This document shows, one piece after another, positions 16,942 through 22,962 of a stretch of 22,962 nt of DNA. Positions within the stretch are counted from its first letter, which is position 1; each line of letters starts with the position of its first letter. The position numbers and the translations under genes were made by a program. Origin of the DNA: a bacterium (GTDB lineage Bacteria > Arandabacterota > Arandabacteria > Arandabacterales > Arandabacteraceae). A model generated the notes under the pieces. That model was given only the letters and a program-made list of their open reading frames with translations, did not search any database and was not told where the DNA came from. Where the stretch lies: the NCBI GenBank assembly GCA_029933125.1, contig JAOZOU010000017.1:1553-24514 (forward strand). Direction: 5' to 3'.

Positions 16942-16973
16942 GCAGAGGGCAGCGAGAGCGGCTTGCCCTCTGC
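16942..16973 (+). terminator. Strong intergenic hairpin without U-tract
   Basis: GCAGAGGGCA (16942-16951) pairs perfectly with TGCCCTCTGC (16964-16973), a ten-base GC-rich stem with a twelve-base loop. It lies between the single-module gene and the two-module gene. No T-run follows, so it may be an mRNA-stabilising or attenuating structure rather than a classical terminator. Confidence 0.4.
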
Positions 16974-17008
16974 ACCGAGTTGCACAAAGCTGGTGAGGAG
17001 GTTTGGAA

Positions 17009-18418
17009 ATGAAATCTGTCCTTTTAGTGCTCGTGAGCTTAGTCCTGGTTGCCGTATTGGGAATAGCCTCTGGATCGCTGGCTCAGATAAACCTGCTGGC
17101 GAATCCTGGCTTTGAGACAGGCGGTGGCTCCTACGATGGGTGGTTTACCTTCGGAAGTGGACCACACATATCCACTGCTGAAACCGATGGCATAATGCGA
17201 AGTGGGGTTGCGGCTGCCAAGATCTTTGGCGAGTTCACAGGCTGTCCGGATCCCCATGGCCTTAATGTGGGTGGCTTCGGTCAGGCATTTACACCAACCA
17301 TAGGCAAGCTTTATGAATTCAGCGGCTATTCTTACATCTCGAGTTCAGACCCTATCCCTGGAACAGATACATGTAACCGCAATCGCTGCATCGCCAAGAT
17401 AGTTTTCTGGGATGCTGATTCAGCAGGATATGAAATCTCAGCAAACGAGATTGTAATCGGCGACGGCAACATGCCCCAGGATGAGTGGGTTTACTTCTCA
17501 ATCTCGGCACCTGCACCTCCTGGAGCAAAGCGTGTTGAGGCGCTGATTCTCTTCCTGCAGCCGGGTTGTGACTCAGGCTCGGTCTTTATCGATGACCTCA
17601 CCTTCTACGAGCTCCCGATAATTTCTGAGCCTAATATTCTTGTCAATCCGAGCTTCGACGGAGATCTCTCTGGCTGGAACATCTTCGGTAACGTTTATTA
17701 CGATGCTCGCTACTGGGCTGTGAGGACTCCGCCGGGTGCTGCCAAGATGTTCTCTACCTTCGTTCCCGGCTACGATTCGGGCATGTATCAGCGATTCCCG
17801 GCTAAACCCGATACGAGCTATAAGCTTGAAGTCTATACCCTCAATACGTGCTGGGAGACGCCGCTTACACCAGGTAATGACAACTTCGTCCTTGCTGAGA
17901 TTGCCTTCAGGGATTCAGCTGATACGGTCTTTGCAACTGCTGAAACCGTTGTGGCAGACAGCACCTCGCCGCTTGGAACCTGGACAAAGCATTCTTTGAT
18001 AGCCACCGCTCCAGCTGGAACTGAATCGCTCGATGTATATCTGCTCTTCATTTCACCTTCCCAGATGGGTGGTGCAATATGGGTTGATGACGTCCTCTTC
18101 AGAGCCCTGCCGCCAGCAGGTGTGGAGGATGACCATAACTGCCTGGTGCGGCTACATCAAAACTTGCCCAACCCCTTTAATTCGGCAACCAGGATAAGGT
18201 TTGATCTGGCTGAGCCGTCACGAGTTGTGGTAAATGTCTATGACGTAAGGGGTAAGCTTGTTAAGACCCTCGTTGATGGCTACCTGAGCGAGGGCAGACA
18301 TGAGCTTACCTGGGATGCAACCGATGCCAAGGGCGATGCTGTCGCAGACGGCATCTATTTCTATCAGCTCGTGACCAAGCACGGAGTTCAAACCAAGAAG
18401 ATGGTATTGATTCAATAG
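17009..18418 (+). CDS. Secreted protein with two carbohydrate-binding-like modules and FlgD/T9SS-like sorting domain
   Basis: The start is ATG 17009, seven bases after GAGGAGG at 16995-17001; a TTG at 17003 is in frame but too close. The 469-residue protein has a signal peptide ending S-L-A-Q (about residue 26). Module one covers residues 29-202 and module two 209-367. Both begin N-P-[GS]-F-[ED] and end with a hydrophobic 'I-D-D-L-T-F' or 'V-D-D-V-L-F' strand. Residues 377-469 are a classic type A sorting/FlgD-like domain: L-P-N-P-F-N-S-A-T, V-Y-D-V-R-G-K-L-V-K-T-L, W-D-A-T-D, D-G-I-Y-F-Y and final K-K-M-V-L-I-Q. There is no enzyme domain. It is probably exported to the surface to bind glycan, last in the cluster with the GH16 protein. 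Confidence 0.88.
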   Translation: MKSVLLVLVSLVLVAVLGIASGSLAQINLLANPGFETGGGSYDGWFTFGSGPHISTAETDGIMRSGVAAAKIFGEFTGCPDPHGLNVGGFGQAFTPTIGKLYEFSGYSYISSSDPIPGTDTCNRNRCIAKIVFWDADSAGYEISANEIVIGDGNMPQDEWVYFSISAPAPPGAKRVEALILFLQPGCDSGSVFIDDLTFYELPIISEPNILVNPSFDGDLSGWNIFGNVYYDARYWAVRTPPGAAKMFSTFVPGYDSGMYQRFPAKPDTSYKLEVYTLNTCWETPLTPGNDNFVLAEIAFRDSADTVFATAETVVADSTSPLGTWTKHSLIATAPAGTESLDVYLLFISPSQMGGAIWVDDVLFRALPPAGVEDDHNCLVRLHQNLPNPFNSATRIRFDLAEPSRVVVNVYDVRGKLVKTLVDGYLSEGRHELTWDATDAKGDAVADGIYFYQLVTKHGVQTKKMVLIQ

Positions 18419-18609
18419 TTAGGCGAAAGCCCAATTGCCTGTGCGAGTCCCGTGAGACTCGCACAGGCATATCTACATCACTATGTTGCTTTCTAGCTTT
18501 CGGGATACGGACCGGATGACGTCTTTCCACCGCTTGTGCCGATGCCATCGATGCCAATATTGCAGCTTTCTCAGCACGACAATGCCAATTACACCAACCT
18601 CAAAGCACG
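18419..18609. other. Convergent intergenic region
   Basis: Apart from the hairpin at 18437-18468 I see no feature. A 46-codon reading frame on the minus strand overlaps the end of the next gene by GTGA (18613 down to 18473) but lacks a proper ribosome-binding site. Confidence 0.5.
18437..18468. terminator. Perfect 13-bp hairpin between convergent genes
   Basis: GCCTGTGCGAGTC (18437-18449) pairs exactly with GACTCGCACAGGC (18456-18468) around a six-base loop. It begins 18 bases after the stop of the two-module gene and faces the converging gene that ends at 18610. No U-run follows on either strand, so it may be a bidirectional or factor-assisted terminator. Confidence 0.55.
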
Positions 18610-19185
18610 TCACCTGTACAGGGCCTTTATTAAACTCCAGGTTTGTGACCCTATTGAATTGCCAGTCTTTCTCAAACGGAAATTGCAATCGATCTCAATG
18701 AGAAGAGTAGAATCAGTCTTACCGCGTTGGGGGAAGCCTCGCGTTGGACATACGATGGCACAGGTATGCTCCTCATAACCCTCCGCATAGGCGTGCATTG
18801 TAACCATCGGACACGGTAGCTGTATGCAGCAGCAATGTGACATGTCTGACATGATGGGCACGAGATAGGTGCCGCCGTACCAACCCGAGCTATCTGTAAC
18901 AAATGGGCAGACCCACAGGCATAGGTCACAGGTATGTATCGGGTCCCAAGAATCCACGATCGTGATCTCGGGATCGCAAGTAACTGTAGCTCCTGCTATC
19001 CCGACATGTGTGGATTCATCTACTACACGCCCCTCGAACCTGAACTCGATCACACAAGTTGGATCTGAAGGCAAGATTCTAAATACGTCACCAGTGGCGG
19101 CAAGACCGGGCTCAGCGCACGCAAGCCAAAGCACAACAAATCCTGACAGCACTGCTAGGGCTGAACGGCTTCCTTGGTTCCGCAT
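18610..19185 (-). CDS. Small cysteine-rich secreted protein with carboxypeptidase-regulatory-like fold and TWxxIKxLYR tail
   Basis: The 191-residue protein starts at ATG 19185; GGAGG lies 13 bases upstream, rather far, but there is no better in-frame start. The N-terminus is a signal peptide, cleaved either after about residue 30 (L-A-A) or used as a lipoprotein signal at C23. Residues 48-75, 'F-E-G-R-V-V-D-E-S-T' followed by 'I-A-G-A-T-V-T-C', are typical of the first strands of carboxypeptidase-regulatory-like Ig-fold domains. There are 13 cysteines, including C-D-L-C-L-W-V-C (86-93) and C-C-C (118-120). That suggests disulfides or metal binding outside the cytoplasm. The final residues Q-T-W-S-L-I-K-A-L-Y-R match the tail of the protein at 16260-16880, though the bodies are unrelated. 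Function not recognised. Confidence 0.8.
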   Translation of the reverse strand: MRNQGSRSALAVLSGFVVLWLACAEPGLAATGDVFRILPSDPTCVIEFRFEGRVVDESTHVGIAGATVTCDPEITIVDSWDPIHTCDLCLWVCPFVTDSSGWYGGTYLVPIMSDMSHCCCIQLPCPMVTMHAYAEGYEEHTCAIVCPTRGFPQRGKTDSTLLIEIDCNFRLRKTGNSIGSQTWSLIKALYR

Positions 19186-19224
19186 AGGGCGACAACCACC
19201 TCCTCGCAGCTATGGACCTCTGTC

Positions 19225-19253
19225 ATCTTAGCAACGCGTCCATCGAAGCGCAA
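19225..19253 (-). promoter_or_regulatory. Candidate promoter of the cysteine-rich protein gene
   Basis: On the minus strand TTGCGC (19253-19248) is followed after 17 bases by TAAGAT (19230-19225). Matches to consensus are three and four of six. It lies about 40 bases upstream of the start codon at 19185. Confidence 0.3.
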
Positions 19254-19258
19254 TCATT

Positions 19259-19272
19259 ATCTGATATCAGAT
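19259..19272. promoter_or_regulatory. 14-bp perfect palindrome, possible operator
   Basis: ATCTGATATCAGAT reads the same on both strands. It sits five bases upstream of the candidate -35 box at 19248-19253, where an activator or repressor dimer could bind. Confidence 0.3.
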
Positions 19273-19547
19273 CCTCAAACACAGAGACCCCATCTCGGCT
19301 AGCCATTAGAACTCGTTGCACTTGGGATGGGAGGATAACAAGGCGAGATGCTAGTGAAGACCGGCGGTGAGGTAACCAAACAGTTCCGACAAGAGATCCT
19401 TCACCGGTGGAGCTTTCTCAGCCAGCACGTGGCAGGCCTTGGGAAGATGCAAGTCACGAGGTCACGACGCAACCCCGGAGCCTCAGTTGCAACGATGCTT
19501 GGTTCCTCCCGTTCTCTGATCAGGGGCCGAAGTCCAAAATACAAAAA
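19273..19547. other. Intergenic stretch with no recognised feature
   Basis: I see no tRNA, no repeat and no convincing gene here. Short plus-strand reading frames in this stretch run on through the 5S rRNA gene and are therefore chance frames. On the minus strand the 5S end is followed by T-rich bases (about 19535-19548) that may help end its transcript. Confidence 0.5.
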
Positions 19548-19663
<116 letters not shown>

Positions 19664-19812
19664 AAACCCAACTATTCAACTTTCCAAACTTTTTGCCTGG
19701 CCGGGAAAAAACGGGACACTCAGAACAGAGTCCAAGGGGACAAACCTGCAGAGCATCTACGCGCTGCCGTCAGACTACCCCCAACGCAACAACGACAACG
19801 TGGCTTCTTCAC

Positions 19813-19844
19813 ACCGGCGCCGGCCTATCCCGCATCGCGCCGGT
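19813..19844 (-). terminator. GC-rich hairpin after the Fn3/LamG lipoprotein gene
   Basis: ACCGGCGC (19813-19820) pairs with GCGCCGGT (19837-19844) across a 16-base loop. It begins 46 bases downstream of the lipoprotein stop on the minus strand. No T-run follows, so it is only a possible terminator. The rest of 19664-19890 shows nothing I can name. Confidence 0.35.
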
Positions 19845-19890
19845 TTCACCAAGTTTGGGAGGGCGTGGGGAGTGCCGTTCAAGCATCTGC

Positions 19891-22662
19891 CTACCCCGCG
19901 GGATCCCACCAGCCGAGATGATACAAGGAATCGACTTGGGCTGCCGAAAGTGCTACGCGATATATTCGTATGTCGTCGATTATCCCGTCAAAGAAGCACT
20001 TCCCCGCAGCGTCGACGAGAAGGTGTTTGCCGTCAACCCCAATGAACATGTCCATCGGCGTCGAAACATCTACTGCGGGATGCGTTGTCTGTGCTACGAG
20101 CTCACCGTCTATGTACAACAACAAATCAGTACCATGCCGGACAGCAGCTACATGGTACCATTTACTGAACTCTAGGTCACTGGGGCTGCAGACCTCGCTC
20201 GACTGCTCGTGACTGTAGGTCCACAGACAAATTTTATTTCCCAGCCGGTACTTCAGTTGCCATTGATTATATCCTGGCGTGTGCATACCTGGATCATATG
20301 TGTATCTCTTATCCATGATTACAATGCCAGCCCACTGGTCTCCAGGCTTTGGGATACTCCTAGGGTATATGAAAGCAACGATTGAGAAATCACCTTCCCC
20401 GAAGTTCAAACTGGGATCATCCGGCACTCTGATATAATCGTCCACCCCGTCAAAATCATAAGCGCTCGCAGCTATGCCAAACCGGTCCGCAGTCAACGTG
20501 GCTCCATGGACGATGCCATGGTTTCCACATCCGCTGTGATCATTCGCGTTGCCATCGAAGGGATAATATGCAACCAATCCGTTCGAGCAACTCACTCTCA
20601 CATCAATACCCCCGCTCTGAGATATGCGCCTATTCACCAAGCTCTCAGAATCCACAATTGCGTCCATAAACGCCATGGTAGCTTCTGATTCACTGTCAGT
20701 TTCTATGTCATCCAGCCAAAGAGTGTAGTTGCCGGACACAGCGGGAAGTCCAATCCCATCGAAACTACAATCAGTAAGAACTGTCCCGCATGTGTCAGGA
20801 ACAAGCATCCGGACTACTTCTGGATCACCGCCTACCCATCTGCCACTTGAGTCACGAAGCCCAACTACCAAGGTGTGTACCAGATCCGGATGCTCCGGCT
20901 CGTTGTACACTGTGCAGGTAAGGGATCCTGAAATAACTTCCCCACATCGCTTAGTAAGCCTCGTTCGGGGTAATCCATCAAGATACACCTCTCCAGAAAT
21001 GATTACTTGGTAAGGATAATCACACCCCCCTAACTTAGGCCTAACCTCGTTACTTCCTGACCAGTTCCCCGATCGGTTAACAACAAAGAGTCGATAGTAG
21101 TAAGACTCTTGCTCGACAGTATCGAGATCCGTGTAAACGGTATCTGTGGAAATAGTTGCCACATGGACTAGCGTGTTCCGTGGGCATACCCCGGGGGCAA
21201 TGGAACGGTAGAGTCTGTAACACATAAAATCCGCATCCGAGTTCATAGTCCAACTCAACTCAATTCCGCCATCAGACCCCGTCCTGGCAGCAAGTTTGCT
21301 CCTGGACGGCCAGTTGAACATTTGCCTATGATATAAGACTCCATCAACTTGTGAGATCTTGTATTCCACGCGCGTGGGCGCGGAGATGAGTTCCCATACA
21401 AAGCCTAGCTGATTCGGCACATCTATCACTGATAACAGCTTTTGCAGGACACTAGCTTTGTACATAATCAGCTGAGCAGCGTTCGCCGGTGCTTTTGACG
21501 GATCGCCCCATACCAATTCAATCACTAAATCCGGGTTCTCCTTACACAGCCAGGCGAGATCTTCTGCCAATGCCAAGGGCTCTAACCGAGCTATGTCAGT
21601 CACTATCTCGGCGAGTTTCTCGATCTTACGAATATCGCCCAGAATCCCTGGTACTCTCTCAAAGTGGGGCAACGCAAAAATGTCACAGAGTATATACCAG
21701 AGTGCTTGACCGACGTTACAGCACGTTCCAAGTGTCACCTCGTTACAGCAGCACAGATTAGAGCACCACTCCCAGCGTCCGTCATCGAGTACCGAACCAC
21801 CTTTGTCAAAGCAAATCTTGTATTCACCGTCACCAAGATCGTATTCTAAAGTGGTCGCTTCTCCCCAATGTATCGGCCAAACTATGTAGGTTCTCCTGCC
21901 AAGTACGAACAGCGAGTCCCTTGTTACAGCCGAACCACCACACCCAAGCGTGTTGTAAGCCCCGACCGCATAATAGATGCCCCTAGGATTCCTTAGAAGA
22001 ATGGCTGGCCCCTCGGTATCCTCTATATAGGGAGTGCGCGGTTCATTGGTCCCCAGGCCTACGCGGCGCACCTTTTCACTGAATTCGTCCAGTGCCCCAA
22101 TCGCGACAGTGTGGGCAAGCCTGAAGAGATCCTGTTCATCATCGCTGTCAAGAAAACCTGAGCCATGTATGGATATCGCTTTCCTCACGCTCGAGACCAG
22201 TTGCGGGAATGAGTCCTGAGAAACGATCGTTGCGGCTAATTCCCAGCGCTGCCCCTCCTCAATCCCGTCCAGTACCGGATCCATCATCACAATAGATAGA
22301 GCAGTAGTTGAATCTGTGATTCGTACACTGCTACATCCAGGTTCCAAATCTGATATCATGATTACTCTATCCTCATCGTCTATCAACACCACTGAGCCGC
22401 GTTGGCCAACGTCATCCACCACAACACTCGTAATTCCACTAGTGTCAGCAGCGACTGTCTCGAAATCTGTAACGATCTTCAACTCGGGGTAAGCAACTGC
22501 CGAACTCTCCGGTAACTCTATAGCTACCTCCACCCAGTCCATGGCCGGACTCGTCCCTCTACCACGATGGGTACAACCGCTGGTTAATACCAGCACCGCC
22601 GACAATAGCACAAGACACATGGTACTCAAACGACTAATACCCGTGAGCTTGCGCTCCCTCAT
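19891..22662 (-). CDS. Large lipoprotein with Fn3 and LamG/concanavalin-like domains
   Basis: The 923-residue protein starts at ATG 22662 with AGGAGGTG just upstream. The signal ends V-L-T-S-G-C, so C30 is probably lipidated. Residues 35-440 are not recognised; they include a cysteine cluster, W-C-S-N-L-C-C-C (299-306) with further C-C at 313-314. Residues 452-545 look like a fibronectin type III domain, with I-E-L-S-W, Y-R-L-Y-R-S and Y-Y-Y-R-L-F-V-V-N. Residues 692-917 are a LamG/concanavalin A-like jelly roll: L-V-A-Y-Y-P-F-D-G-N-A-N-D, Y-D-F-D-G-V-D-D-Y-I and F-D-G-I-I-D-D-I-R-I-Y. Such domains bind glycans or surface ligands. It lies between two 5S rRNA sequences, is not obviously part of the glucan operons, and carries neither of the two C-terminal tails seen to the left. 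Confidence 0.88.
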   Translation of the reverse strand: MRERKLTGISRLSTMCLVLLSAVLVLTSGCTHRGRGTSPAMDWVEVAIELPESSAVAYPELKIVTDFETVAADTSGITSVVVDDVGQRGSVVLIDDEDRVIMISDLEPGCSSVRITDSTTALSIVMMDPVLDGIEEGQRWELAATIVSQDSFPQLVSSVRKAISIHGSGFLDSDDEQDLFRLAHTVAIGALDEFSEKVRRVGLGTNEPRTPYIEDTEGPAILLRNPRGIYYAVGAYNTLGCGGSAVTRDSLFVLGRRTYIVWPIHWGEATTLEYDLGDGEYKICFDKGGSVLDDGRWEWCSNLCCCNEVTLGTCCNVGQALWYILCDIFALPHFERVPGILGDIRKIEKLAEIVTDIARLEPLALAEDLAWLCKENPDLVIELVWGDPSKAPANAAQLIMYKASVLQKLLSVIDVPNQLGFVWELISAPTRVEYKISQVDGVLYHRQMFNWPSRSKLAARTGSDGGIELSWTMNSDADFMCYRLYRSIAPGVCPRNTLVHVATISTDTVYTDLDTVEQESYYYRLFVVNRSGNWSGSNEVRPKLGGCDYPYQVIISGEVYLDGLPRTRLTKRCGEVISGSLTCTVYNEPEHPDLVHTLVVGLRDSSGRWVGGDPEVVRMLVPDTCGTVLTDCSFDGIGLPAVSGNYTLWLDDIETDSESEATMAFMDAIVDSESLVNRRISQSGGIDVRVSCSNGLVAYYPFDGNANDHSGCGNHGIVHGATLTADRFGIAASAYDFDGVDDYIRVPDDPSLNFGEGDFSIVAFIYPRSIPKPGDQWAGIVIMDKRYTYDPGMHTPGYNQWQLKYRLGNKICLWTYSHEQSSEVCSPSDLEFSKWYHVAAVRHGTDLLLYIDGELVAQTTHPAVDVSTPMDMFIGVDGKHLLVDAAGKCFFDGIIDDIRIYRVALSAAQVDSLYHLGWWDPAG

Positions 22663-22873
22663 TGGACACCTCCTAGGAAGATGGACGATTCTGAATCCAA
22701 CTCTCTTCTCATCTATGCCATACTATCAACGAGGGATTAGTTACATCTCTCCGATCGATCCTATGATATCCCTCCCGTGCTGGCGATCGCTTACTTGAAA
22801 ATCCCCATGTTCCATATTGATACTCGGCGTAATCAGGAAAAAGTTCCACGCTTGCACCGAAAGGGGAGTAGCG
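22663..22873. other. Upstream region of the Fn3/LamG lipoprotein gene
   Basis: About 210 bases between the lipoprotein start and the right-edge 5S-like sequence. Apart from the AGGAGGTG ribosome-binding site I find no promoter with both boxes in good register and no gene. A 69-codon minus-strand frame here begins within the 5S-like sequence and is probably chance. Confidence 0.4.

Positions 22874-22962
<89 letters not shown>

Noticed and set aside
18473-18613. A 46-codon minus-strand frame starting GTG with a GTGA overlap on the cysteine-rich gene; hydrophobic start, then a Trp/His/Arg-rich basic part
   Set aside because: No proper ribosome-binding site, no recognised homology and short length. 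The overlap could be chance, though the TM-then-basic pattern made me look twice.
19664-19890. Possible tRNA or 23S remnant next to the 5S gene
   Set aside because: I found no tRNA-like T-arm and anticodon arrangement and no recognisable 23S sequence upstream of the 5S gene.

Overview
The window is bacterial, of moderate GC, and most of it looks like a locus for degrading beta-glucan (laminarin or lichenin type). Signal peptides and lipoprotein signals, an outer-membrane-barrel-like domain, and two proteins ending in a FlgD-like/T9SS type A-like domain point to a Gram-negative of the FCB group. An uncultured candidate phylum (for example of the KSB1, Eisenbacteria, Latescibacterota or WOR-3 kind) is likelier than a classical Bacteroidetes. 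No SusC/SusD pair is present. The phylum is an inference from architecture, not from a marker gene.

Layout. (1) 1-2040, minus: an open reading frame running off the left edge, the first 680 residues of a large conserved protein that resembles GH94-type (alpha/alpha)6 enzymes. (2) 2151-8942, plus: a six-gene operon with a lipoprotein carrying carbohydrate-binding-like domains, a GH16 endo-glucanase with the laminarinase motif, and four of the five parts of a Dpp/Opp-type ABC importer (binding protein, two permeases, one ATPase). (3) 14466-8957, minus, convergent with the first operon: the missing second importer ATPase, a GH1 beta-glucosidase, and a 1038-residue clan GH-A glycosidase with an outer-membrane-barrel-like C-terminal half. 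(4) 14611-18418, plus, divergent from operon 3 across a compact back-to-back promoter region: three secreted proteins built from one repeated carbohydrate-binding-like module, the first also with a GH16 domain. (5) 18610-22962, minus: a small cysteine-rich secreted protein, an orphan 5S rRNA gene, a 923-residue Fn3/LamG lipoprotein, and a second, partial and divergent 5S rRNA at the right edge.

How it fits together: secreted or surface GH16 enzymes cut the polymer, binding proteins hold it, the GH-A/barrel protein may trim or transfer chains at the outer membrane, the Dpp/Opp-type importer takes up oligosaccharides, and GH1 (perhaps with the GH94-like protein) finishes them inside the cell. 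Dpp/Opp-type importers for cellobiose and laminaribiose are known from Thermotoga.

The most interesting observation is a shared C-terminal tail, T-W-x-x-I-K-x-L-Y-R ending exactly at the stop codon, on two otherwise unrelated secreted proteins (16260-16880 and 18610-19185). Closely related modules in neighbouring genes carry a FlgD/T9SS-like domain instead. The tail may be an undescribed sorting or anchoring signal. Also notable are the barrel-fused glycosidase and the orphan 5S pair.
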